The notes under the pieces: model-generated
Databases searched by the model: none
What the model was told of the DNA's origin: nothing
Seen by the model: only the letters and a program-made list of their open reading frames with translations
Shown: in pieces, positions 11,683 to 20,983 of the stretch
Position numbering within the stretch: position 1 is the first letter of the stretch
How the letters are laid out: each line of letters opens with the position of its first letter
Assembly: GCA_000934385.1 (NCBI GenBank)
Contig: KN880722.1
Coordinates: 1-28,353, forward strand
Reading direction: 5' to 3'
From: Cylindrobasidium torrendii FP15055 ss-10
Lineage: Eukaryota > Basidiomycota > Agaricomycetes > Agaricales > Physalacriaceae
DNA length: 28,353 bases
Made by a program: the position numbers and the translations under genes

Positions 11683-12301
11683 ATGCCCGATCCAGAATTG
11701 GTTACTGCTCGCATGTATGCGCCGCCGCCGCCTCCTCCAGAAGGAGGTGATCCTTGGACCGACGAGGAGCTCGGGTGGCCGTCTGCATCGGCATCCGCGC
11801 TTCGGCGCACCGTCTCAATGAGCGCATTTAGACCTTCGCAGCCTGGTTCACACTCGCGTTCGGGCTCATCAACAGGGTCAACTAGCTCTGACCTCGAACC
11901 CTTCAAGCAGGCGGCACGCACAGACTCGCCAAACCCATTTCCACGCTTTCAGACACCCCCCTCGCGTATGTCTCCTCAAATTTCAGAGAATGTATTGCCA
12001 TCCTCGCCTGCCAAATCTACCACTACGTTGCCCGTGTCTCAACCAGAGGCCGAGAAGAACGTTCTTATGGCCCAGCTTCTTGTAAGTGCCATTGCTCATC
12101 GTTGTGTTAAACCGCTCATTAATCTCTAATCAGACATATATCCCCCATCTGCTACCCCTTCTGCAGCAGGAGGGCCCCGAGCGGGTTGCCGGTGCCATCG
12201 CCGAAATGTTCCCTCACCCTTCGACACCTGGGGAAGCAGGCGGCTCAGTGCTGTCTCGTACGCAAGATGAGGATGCGGCCTCGGATGCAAGGCTGGACTA
12301 G
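11683..12301 (+). CDS. 188-aa Pro/Ser-rich protein of unknown function in the transposon
   Basis: Two exons, 11683-12081 and 12134-12301, with a GTAAGT...CAG intron joined in phase 0; the product is 188 aa. The N-terminal two thirds is disordered in composition: a six-proline run near residue 14, then Ser/Thr/Pro-rich stretches. The C-terminal third has a compact hydrophobic segment (LMAQLL joined to TYIPHLLPLLQQ and VAGAIAEMF) that could form one or two helices, then an acidic tail. The start is the ATG at 11683, just after the presumed 5' UTR intron acceptor. I do not recognise a family. Its position inside the element suggests an accessory or cargo protein; that is inference only. Confidence 0.7.
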
Positions 12302-12547
12302 CAATGGACTTCGTTAGGCAGTCGCATATACTTGTAGTGTTCTCTTCGTTGGGCAAAATATATCCTCTATGCAAATATGGCCACACACTTCGAGACTTCA
12401 ATAATTTCTGGATAGTCATTTGAACTCAAGAACTTAAGGCTACATTCATTAGCTCGTGGCGTTGACAGCCAGTGTGATCTGATCCGCGGCACCTAACCCT
12501 TGTTAGATAGTTCTAATTAGAACTTGCCAACTTGCTTCCGTCCCACC
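12302..12547. other. short spacer inside the transposon
   Basis: About 250 bp between two plus-strand genes; it should hold the 3' UTR of the first. No other signal is visible. Confidence 0.4.
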
Positions 12548-12990
12548 ATGCCCCAACATGTTAAGCAAATTGTGGTGAATTCACAGCCGACGTGAGCGCT
12601 TTGTGCATCTACTAATTACTTTTCAGGCCGTCAAGATGGATGGGCTCGAGCAGGTGGCTGCCCTCACTCGCCGTGCCCTCCGATGGGCAAAGTCTTTGAG
12701 AAGACTCGTCCGAACCCCGTCGCAGGTGCGTGGCAACAAATCTAAATGAACCGACAGATATTAATTGTCTCCAGCCCCATGCACCGGCACCTACAGCTGA
12801 TGCTGAGAAAGACGAGCATCAAGTCCCGAGCATTTTAATACGTGTAATTGCTTGCGGGTTGTGCGCGGTTCCGATGCAATCCCCACCCACCATAGACATA
12901 CCCATCCTACCCATCGAAATCCGTGTCACCCGCATGTCGGTCACCTCAACAGAGCCTCTGGTGTACAGTAAAACTACAGTTTGGACATAA
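12548..12990 (+). CDS. possible small three-exon protein (about 108 aa), unknown
   Basis: A tentative model has exons 12548-12559, 12627-12725 and 12775-12990, all joined in phase 0 (donors GTTAAG and GTGCGT, acceptors TTTTCAG and CTCCAG). The middle exon encodes an amphipathic basic stretch (MDGLEQVAALTRRALRWAKS) that looks protein-like. The first exon is only four codons, and the last part may contain a further intron, so the ends are uncertain. It matches no family I know. It may be a small accessory gene of the transposon or a chance frame. Confidence 0.35.
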
Positions 12991-13081
12991 TGATATAATT
13001 GCAATGACGCGTTACAAAGTTCATGAAACATTGAGAATTCTAAGTAGTAATACAAAATGCGTCGACTATCAACTACAACAC

Positions 13082-15867
13082 TCAGTCTTGCGATGCTAAA
13101 TCCCGAAGAAGGGTTGTTGGCATCCACTGGCCAGGGCGTGAATGGGTTCGTGGAACATCTGGAGGCTGGAAGTGGACGCGAGCTGGATCAGCGCCAGGCT
13201 GAGGAAGGGACGGAGGAAGCACAGGCGGACGACGGAACTCAGTGTAGAAGGCTTGAACAACTGTGCGCGTCAACAATTCTTCGAGCTCGTCCATTTCTTG
13301 TTGTGTGTAGCCATCTTTTGGAAGCGGCATTGCAATAGACGTAGGAATAGCCTGATGTGGGGAACGCATGCTCCAGTGGGAGACAACAATCTTTAGCGCA
13401 TACACAAATGGTGCGCGCATGACCCAATCGACTTCTGCTAGGCCAGTGTTTGCCATCCCGAGGTCAACATCGACGAGACTCCGATCCACGGTCGTGCGGA
13501 AGCACTGGCGCAACGCAAGCTCGTGAGATTCTGCCTTTGACCACTTGGCAAGACGAGCATCCAGGAGCATGAAATCCAGAACAAAGCCCAAGTGTGCCAC
13601 TTCCCAGACAACCTCTCTGCACAACGCCTCGTGTCCTGCATCTGTGGGATCCCAGCGAAATGGTTGGCCATACCAAGAGGGAGTCACATCAGAAGGCACA
13701 GCCCCCAGACCTGGCTCATCTTGTCGAATTGCCCGCGCAAGACCGACCGCCTCATCCGCAAAACGACCCTCCTTCGCGCCTTCCTTCGGCATCACAACAT
13801 CCAGAGTGCCTTGGTGGATAAGGAGTCGCCAGGCTTGGTGGGAAATGCGATGTTTGCCATAATCAGCAGAACCTGTGTCCTGGATGATTGACAGAACAGG
13901 ACTCCGGAGGCGCAACCAGTTGGTGAACAACAAAGCAAGCTTGTCGTTGGTGGCCGCTGAGGCAAAGATGTCCGGGCGCGGTAACGCAAAGACAAGATGT
14001 GCTTTGGGGTCGACGCACTTCTGGTCATCTTCTTCGACGCATTCGAGCGCACGAATCCAAGAGCGAACAGGAGTGGCAAGGTACTTGTGGTACGGCTGCT
14101 TAAACGTGCGCACTGTGCCCGCCTCTTGATGACTAGTCAATAAAGACGTCTATATACGCATGCTAAAGAAACGTACTTTTCTTCTCCTGCTTCCTACTTT
14201 GTGTCGGCCGCGATGAAGTTGAAGGTGCAGGAGGTGCTCCCGCTGGGCGCGGTGCTATGACTGAGACCCCGGTGTGGAGGGCAAGAGCGGTCATACGAGA
14301 GGTGAGCCAGATGTAAATGGTGTCCTGGACAGCGTTCGTGTTTTGTCCCTCGTATAATATCCGGCGCAGGTTGAACTCTCGTGGTTCCGCCAATACGAGT
14401 TTTTCGGCGGCCAACTCCAAGCCCACAACACCAAAGCAGCGCGTGCGCACGCTTTCTGATATCCACCAAATAGTCCATACCGGAACGCCAGCGCGGAAGA
14501 GGCGCGCCATGTGTTCTGGATTATCGGTGAACGCCCCCATCCACGATGTTTCGACCGGGCGTACAACACTGTCGGCATCCAAGTGCTCGAGGACAAAGCG
14601 ATTGAAGTTAATGAGACCTTGAAGTTCGAGCGCTGCACGCTGAAGATACCGTAGATTTAACAATGTGCGGCGATAAGTCAGGCCGCGGGTACGAAGGATA
14701 TGCAGGAAATGGTCGACCAGGAGAGTGAGAATGGAAGCCTGCTCGACCTCAGTGGGGTCCAGGAAACGGGAAGATTCCTCCTTCGTTACTTCAGCAGCTC
14801 GCGCCACTTGTTCGAGAGGTGTGGGCGCCAGCCGACCTAGACCTTGCCCAACGGTGATATCGACGACGAAGTCATAGTCGATTGATGGGTCGAGCCAGAG
14901 GCCTTGAAGCGGGCCGTCCTGTTGTATGCGAGGGATGCAGGCAAGGTGTGCATGATCCATGGACCACATCTGCGGCCACTGTATGGGATCTGAAGCGCCA
15001 AATCGTAAATCGTCGCACATAGAGACAACAACGTTACTGCCGAGTTGAGGGAGCGGAATGGGACAGGTCATGTTGGGGGAACAGATGAAGAAGTCGAGAT
15101 CTGGATGGACTGCAGCAACGAGACCATCCAAATGGGTGAGCGCTTGAGAGGTGTTCAGTAATGGACCCATCTGGCGGGTCAAGCACGCACGATGTGTCTG
15201 CGAAACGGGCATCCTAGAGCCTAGCTTCATAAGCTCGCGAGGATACTTGCGGAGCTTCTTGATGAGCTCCCTTTGGGCCGAAGCGGACATTCCTGCAGCA
15301 CCAGACATCATGATGACTTGAAAACTAGATCAGAGTCAATTCATGATATGTAGCGGAGCGTTGGGCCTACCGACCCAACGCGAACGCGCCTATCGACGCG
15401 TTCTTCTTTATCTAGAAACGTACTTTTGAATACGGAAAGCGAGCTTCTCGAAGGGGAGTAGGTTCTTGAAGGGAATGGGGTACCGTAAGCTGTAATATCA
15501 TTAGTCCTGAACTCAATGGTCCACAACGTTCAACGACGGTAGCGCAACGATCTGGCCTACCGGCCAGAACGGGGCACACCATACCGGCGTGCCCATCGAG
15601 CGCGACACACAAAATTTGAACTGAGTACTCACCTTCGGTAGTAATGATGATGGGAAGTTGTAGAGGGACAGAGCGCGATCGACATCGAACACGTGCTCTG
15701 ACACCGACCAGCATGTTCGACTGCTTTACCTCAAGATATCAAGTTTAGCAAGGACGGTAGTCCTTGCTGGGAGGCGTCGATAGATGCCTCCTCGTCTGTT
15801 TCCGAAAGTCCACCAGTCCCCCCATAACTCGAACGCACGAGATTCTGTCAATGCGCCCAACGACGTC
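13082..15867 (-). CDS. large protein of unrecognised family carried by the transposon (725 aa or more)
   Basis: The firm part is exon 15311-14177 joined to 14124-13082 across a 52-nt intron (GTACGT...AAG), an open frame of 725 codons. The frame continues upstream. An acceptor before 15335 joins in phase to an exon ending AFRIQ (about 15420-15480), and a tryptophan-rich exon (ELWGDWWTF, then RRLPARTTVLAKLD) lies near 15730-15867. The true start is therefore probably above 15.8 kb, and those upper edges are approximate. A motif WMGAFTDNPEHMARLF followed by AGVPVW resembles a recurring pattern in uncharacterised agaricomycete proteins, as far as I recall. No nuclease, helicase or kinase motif is seen. 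It is divergent from the 1,048-aa gene and shares its promoter region. Role unknown; cargo or transposition accessory are both possible. Confidence 0.7.
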
Positions 15868-16365
15868 CTCAATGTCCCCACCCGACACGAAATAAGCTTC
15901 CCTGGATGGGCGCGGAGTTGCGTTCTCAGTAATGGATAAAGGCCGCGCTTGCTGTTCGAAGTCTGACTTTTATCTTTGCAGCTCTACGTCAATGTGCATC
16001 CCCGAGAGATGTTTTCCAGAAAATCCGGAATAGATGATATTGACAGCGTAAGTTAGTCCGCCCTTGTACGCTGCCGTGTCCTTTCCACACACATTGTTCT
16101 GACCCTCCTCCAGCACGAGGCCAACACAAGGCAAGCGGGTACGCGACTAGTGCGCATTGGTGAAACAAAGTCCGTTATCCATCGCCATCTTCTGCTCAGG
16201 ACTAATCCTTTTCCAGGCATTTCAAATTGGACATCGCTACATATTCCGGCTTGCGTCTCGCGATATCCGTGCTTTCCTATCGAACACTCCCCCCATAGGT
16301 CTTCTCAAGGTTGAATTCTACTCAGACGCTACTTCTACTGTACTGACATTATCTTGCAGTTAGCA
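15868..16365. promoter_or_regulatory. shared promoter region of two divergent transposon genes
   Basis: About 500 bp between the unknown large protein gene (-) and the 1,048-aa protein gene (+). An acceptor TTGCAG at 16354-16359, just before the ATG at 16366, suggests a 5' UTR intron for the plus-strand gene. No canonical TATA box stands out. Confidence 0.4.
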
Positions 16366-19300
16366 ATGTCTACACATTACACTGGTCGTGGTGGTCAGTA
16401 TCCCCCGAATGATGCTCGCCTCAATCCCGCCGTGAACGGTGGACCAGGATATGTCAGCGTCCTGGCCCTTAACCAAGCCCAAGCGCTCATCGAGCATCTC
16501 CGTCGGGTATGTCTTTATCATCGCGAGTTTCTTGCCTGACATTTGTACCAGGAGCTGGCAGATGCCCAACAAGAAGTGCAGGATCTCGGCCACGAGCTTG
16601 CCCGAATGAAGGCCAAATGGGACGCCCATACATGCCAGAAGAAGGTTGCCGACGACGACGACGATAGCCAGAAGCCAGAAAAGATCGACCGACAACGTCT
16701 CAAGATGGCCCTTATTGTCGGAAATCTCTGGTTCAACAAGTCTGAATACGGAGGTAAAACACTGAGCAAAGTCGATGAGTCGTTGGAGAGCGGCAACAAC
16801 TATACGAGAACCCCCCATAGCGCCTTGGGAGACAAGGATTACGCCAAGCTCCTCATCACGAAGGGCATCTTTCAGGCGTTCGATAAACGCGAACAGTTGC
16901 TTGTTCAGTTCATAGGCGGCAACACATCTTCCGACGTACGGTGCATCTCTATATTTTGTTGTGATATTCTGACATTTTGTATAGAAACAGATCATCACGA
17001 ACGCGCGCAGTAGCTTCGCGACGGGGCTCAAAGGGATGCTGTCTACTATATTCGATGGCAATGTTCCTCCCCCCGTCCCTGTGAGTGACCTGTGCCCCAG
17101 CGCACTGTGCATCGAATGTCATTATCGTAGCCTACCCGTTGCCAGGGTATGTTCAATGCGCCCCGAAGGCTTTCGTCTAAACTCCAACAGGTCCTCGCAT
17201 TTGTTTTCTGGGGCGCTAGCTTCTTCAGACGGTCCGACCCAAATGGGACGGTCAACGGGAAGCTCTGGGAGATTGAGACGCACAGAGTTAGTTTGGCTAT
17301 GCTCTCTAACGGGTTCACCTTGGTGCGCTGATTTTTGTTATTTGAGCATCTTACTTATGATGCTCAGGCCCGTTGGTGTACGACAAAGCAAGGCAGCCAG
17401 CTCAAGGGAGGTAGTTCTGAAGGTCGCGGATGGGAAGCAGAGACTTTGGAAATACTTACCGAGATGGTGACTGCGTACCGCAACCCGCAAACGGCTGAAG
17501 CGATGGAAGAAACACTCGACTGGTACACAGTCCTCGTGCTACCCCAATCGGACATAGCTACGGCCATTCGACTCCAGCGTCCTCACCTTGCGTCGCTCAG
17601 CCTCAACGAGCAACAGAACATACCCGACTTGGGCGAGGCGATGGATCGTCTGTCGCTGGACAGCCGCACTCAGCAAGGGGCGTCCCGTGGGGGTTCAGGT
17701 GAGCCTTGTTTCCGACGTGCCCAACTACGATCTGACCATTCACGTTGAAAGGTCCTACTAGGCGCGGTGCTGCCCCAACAGCTACAGCTACCTCCGGAAC
17801 GCCCTATACGGATGTTGAGCAAGGCCATTCGCATCCCCCTGCTCGCAGTCGAGGTACGTGTCTATCCTTTGCCTGTTGACTAGAACTCATCTTACCAAGT
17901 TTCTGGCGCTAATCGCAATCGACATCCCTCGCAAGGATCGGGTCGTGGCGAGCAGTTAGTGCTTCAGGCTGCACATGCATTAAACTTACGCGTCCCAGGT
18001 TGCCCTATGGTCCCAACAATACATTCAATGGGTATGCGACTTCGCTAGCTGCACGTTCTCTGCTAAACCAGCATAGCAGCTCACACCAGGCATTCAACAA
18101 CAACCCGGCTTTCGACAACAACCCGGCTTTCGACAACAACCCGGCTTTCGACAACAACCAGGGATTCGACAACGACAACCAGGGATTCGACAACGACAAC
18201 CAGGGATTCGACAATTTCAACAACTTCGACAATAACCAGGGATTCGACAATAACCAGGGATTCGACAATAACCAGGGATTCGACAATAACCAGGGATTCG
18301 ACAACAACCAGGGTTTCAACAACAACCAGGGTTTCGACAACAACCAGCACTTTGACAACAACCAGCACTTCGACAGCAACCAAGATGCAGAGTTCGATGA
18401 GGATTCAGACGATTCCGCCTCCGGTGCTGCCCACGGCACGTACGACAACGCCCAGTCAAACCCGCATGGCGTCAATACATACGACTACTCAAATCCAACC
18501 GCCGGCAACGACTTCGGAGCTACCCAACTCAATCATTTGGATTTCAACGACTTCAACCTCGCGGGCATGCAGTTCGAGACCACCAATGGTGCTGGATATC
18601 GTCAGGATGAGATGAACGCCCACCATTATCGGCCTTCTTCGCGCGCTACACCTTCAGCGCACGGCGAGGAAGACAACCGATACCGACTCCCTCCTCTCCC
18701 TGAATCTAACGACGATGACCAAGGCGACGATTCAGACCAAAGCGAGGAGCATCACAGGTATGACCCTTAACAAATGATGTCTCTAGCTTACTCACTGTTG
18801 TAGGAATGATCTCTCCGCCGAGTCCTCACCCGATCCCGTTGCCCGAGAAGTCACCCCGCCGCCAGCGCCGCCACCAGGGCCACAAAAGCGTCCACGCGGT
18901 GCACGCTCCATTGCCGCGAACTCGGTCAACCTCGACAGTCCCGCTCGTCACACACGGTTTGCCCAGCGAAAAGCTGCGCAGCAGATGCTCCTTGAACAGA
19001 GCGAAGCCCCTCAAGAAGCCAGTCAAGCGGCGCCCTCTCTGAAAAAGAAGCATACCGCTAAAGTGTCCCAAGATGTGGACAACGTAGCCCAGGTATTTAA
19101 TTCTTCGCATTTCGTAGTTGTCTCTCTGAATGATACACAGCCAAAGTCAAAGTCAAAGAAAAAGGCCCCATTGCCGCCAGCGCCAGCGCCTCCAGGACCG
19201 CGCATTCCGGTTCCTCCAGCGCACCCTCCGCCACCTCAATCTGGTGGCTCTGCCCCTCAACCATCCGACCAGCCCGCTTCGTCGACGGAAGCTCCAAGGC

Positions 19301-20034
19301 ATCAACCCTCTCTAGGGCAACATGCTAGTAATGTTGCTTCGTCAAACAGAGAGCTCCTGCAAGCCCCGCACCCAGGGATGGGTTCGGGACACCGATCTAG
19401 CTCTGGAACTGGGCCGTCCAACCGTGAACGTCTTCAGGCGCAGCACCAAGGACTAGGTTTAGGACATCCAGGTGGTGTTGGGCCTGGGCGGCATGTCTCG
19501 CTCGACGTCTCTTCGGGCAAGCAACCGCCAAATACGGCAAGGCCGCGGGCGGAGCGAAGCGCCTCCGTCACCTCCACTCTGGGTCCAAGCCCTGCAGGAC
19601 AGCAGCAACGGTTCCAGCAACCGCCTTCTCAGCCCGTCATGCCGAACACACTAGGCCAATATCAACCGCCAATGCCTGGACCCTCAAGGATCGCCTCAGG
19701 TTCTCAACGCCAGACGCCAATGTACGCACCTATCAAAAACAGTATGCAGCAGCCAGCACCGGGCCCTATGCTTCAACCGCCAGCTCAATCGACACTTGCC
19801 GGTGCGCGCGCAAGACCGAAACCTGTTCAGTGGGGCAGGAAGGCGTCGAATCCCCCGGTTCAAGTGTCGAATCCCCTGGTTCAAGCGTCCGAGGCGTCCG
19901 AGTCCTCTGACGATGGCTCTGATTCGGAGGACACTGATATTAGTTATCAAACTCACAGCAAGCAGGTCTCTGGGGCACTAGCGGATGCTCGCCGTCGTGG
20001 GATGAGCCACGACAATGAGGAAGGATGGAACTAA
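16366..20034 (+). CDS. 1,048-aa protein with coiled coil and Asn-rich prion-like repeats, carried by the transposon
   Basis: Ten exons: 16366-16506, 16552-16935, 16985-17080, 17191-17286, 17368-17698, 17752-17853, 17900-17954, 17999-18757, 18804-19092 and 19141-20034. Every junction is in phase, giving 3,147 nt. Residues about 36-85 form a charged, heptad-like coiled coil (ELADAQQEVQDLGHELARMK). Residues about 100-330 look globular (KMALIVGNLWFNKS, VLAFVFWGASFF, GKLWEIETHR). Residues about 430-530 are some 15 copies of a six-residue FDNNQG-type repeat. The rest is acidic, then proline-rich, with basic patches (KSKSKKKAP) that could direct it to the nucleus. No family is recognised. A coiled-coil, low-complexity protein next to a transposase recalls TnpA-like accessory DNA-binding proteins of CACTA elements, but that is inference. 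Confidence 0.78.
18092..18385 (+). repeat. 18-bp in-frame tandem repeat coding for Asn-rich hexapeptides
   Basis: About 15 units of roughly 18 bp (some 21). The first three read NNPAFD; most others read NNQGFD or DNQGFD, and the last two NNQHFD. The repeat keeps the reading frame throughout, so expansion or contraction would not break the protein. Confidence 0.9.
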
Positions 20035-20334
20035 GTGACCAGTATGCCTATGCGTGAGCGTTGGCACACGGCAGCATCGGGCTGACATCGTTCTCCCGTG
20101 TATTACGACGTGTCTGCTGTACCCTGTTCGAGACCTACCTACATATCTAATTACCTACCTATCACATCCTGGGGCTGCGCCGTGCGGTCACGCTTATTTG
20201 AGTTCCTATTGCGTTTAGCGATCGGTATTGGTTCCATTAGTTTTGTATATCCTTGTCCGATATGGTGTAGTAGAAATTTTGCAAGTCCCCATCCTTCTGG
20301 TCGTTAGTTCGATTCTGTAAGAAACCTAAGCAAC

Positions 20335-20365
20335 CTAAGTCTAAGTCTAAGTCTAAGTCTAAGTC
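20335..20365 (+). repeat. CTAAGT hexanucleotide repeat
   Basis: About five tandem copies of CTAAGT, with degenerate copies on either side, in the AT-rich part of the right subterminal region. Confidence 0.8.
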
Positions 20366-20564
20366 ATAAGCAATATAAGATAAGTTCTAAGTAAAAAATG
20401 AAATGAAGTTAGTTAAGATAATTATAAGTGAAAAGTGAGATTGAGTTAGTTAAGACTATAAGGATCAGGTGCAACGATGAAAGTAAGTAAAGTGAAATAA
20501 AAGACTAATATAAAAACTAGGGCCTTGACTAACAAGCATAAAAAGCACCAGTCAGCGATCAACA

Positions 20565-20619
20565 GGGCGGGGAAAGCGCCAAAAGGGCGGGGCAAGCATC
20601 AAAAGGGCGCACAAAGCGC
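20565..20619 (+). repeat. 20-bp direct repeats, GC-rich
   Basis: Two full units (20565-20584 and 20585-20604) and a partial third, each beginning GGGCG and carrying AAGC; the two full units end in CAAAA. The region follows the hexanucleotide repeat. Confidence 0.65.
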
Positions 20620-20951
20620 GGGCCATCGGCATTTTTGCTGACTCATTTTTGCTGACACAGCGTCATCCAAGCTTACGAGGGAGCACGTGAGCTCCTCATG
20701 AGGCAGCTCACAAGGCAATCACATGGGCTCGTGAGTCACTCATGAACCGCTCATGAGCTTGGTCAACTTATGAGCTATGTTCTCCCGGCAATCACCGAAA
20801 AGGCCCAGACCTGGCTCACAAGGTAGCTCGCAAGCACACTTATGAGCCCATCTGCATCCGATGCTCGCCAGGGGCTCACGAGCGCTCATCAGGGCAACTC
20901 ATGAGCGGACTCTATGTTCATGAGTGATACCCGGGTCAGGCTACCTCATGA

Positions 20952-20983
20952 GGGCTCATTAGGCATGCGCGGGGCTTCCGACA
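20952..20983 (-). repeat. right terminal inverted repeat of the large transposon
   Basis: Its reverse complement begins TGTCGGAAGC and matches 6720-6751 at 27 of 32 positions. It is followed at once by GT, the presumed target duplication, and then by P450 coding sequence. Confidence 0.9.

Larger units (their letters stand above)
20035..20951. repeat. right subterminal region of the large transposon
   Basis: About 900 bp without a gene. It contains exact CTCATGAG palindromes at 20695, 20750, 20898 and 20945, with many near copies such as CTCACGAG, CTCGTGAG and CTTATGAG. It also holds the simple repeats listed separately. The composition shifts from AT-rich at 20330-20520 to GC-rich at 20560-20640. 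Confidence 0.65.
6720..20983. mobile_element. Large Plavaka-type DNA transposon with extra genes (14,264 bp)
   Basis: The ends are inverted repeats (6720-6751 and 20952-20983, 27 of 32 matches, both beginning TGTCGGAAGC). They are flanked by the dinucleotide GT at 6718-6719 and 20984-20985, read as a 2-bp target duplication. The subterminal regions at both ends carry the same kind of CTCATGAG/CTCATAAG/CTCATTAG motifs. Inside are a Plavaka transposase (7081-10941, -) and genes at 11683-12301 (+), 12548-12990 (+, weak), 13082-15867 (-) and 16366-20034 (+). The element interrupts a P450 exon; the paralogous P450 at 24821-27091 lacks it and shows the empty-site length. The two outermost genes lie 360 and 950 bp from the ends, so the element looks complete rather than a chance pair of repeats. 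Plavaka elements are usually grouped near CACTA/EnSpm transposons, but these ends and the 2-bp duplication are not the classic CACTA ends and 3-bp duplication. Confidence 0.9.

Noticed and set aside
11502..11921. 139-codon minus-strand frame over the start of the 188-aa protein gene.
   Set aside because: It is antisense to a better-supported two-exon gene and has no recognisable feature; its glycine run mirrors the proline run of the sense protein.
16360..17112. 250-codon frame antisense to the 1,048-aa protein gene, with fairly normal composition.
   Set aside because: The plus strand has ten exons whose phases all agree and whose introns have good splice sites. The antisense frame spans those introns and matches nothing recognisable.
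18092..18385. Regular short repeats that could suggest a CRISPR array.
   Set aside because: The units are adjacent without unique spacers, stay in one reading frame, and lie in a eukaryotic coding exon.
18005..18475. Antisense frames reading as WLLSK or ESLVVV repeats.
   Set aside because: They are shadows of the in-frame 18-bp tandem repeat coding for FDNNQG units.
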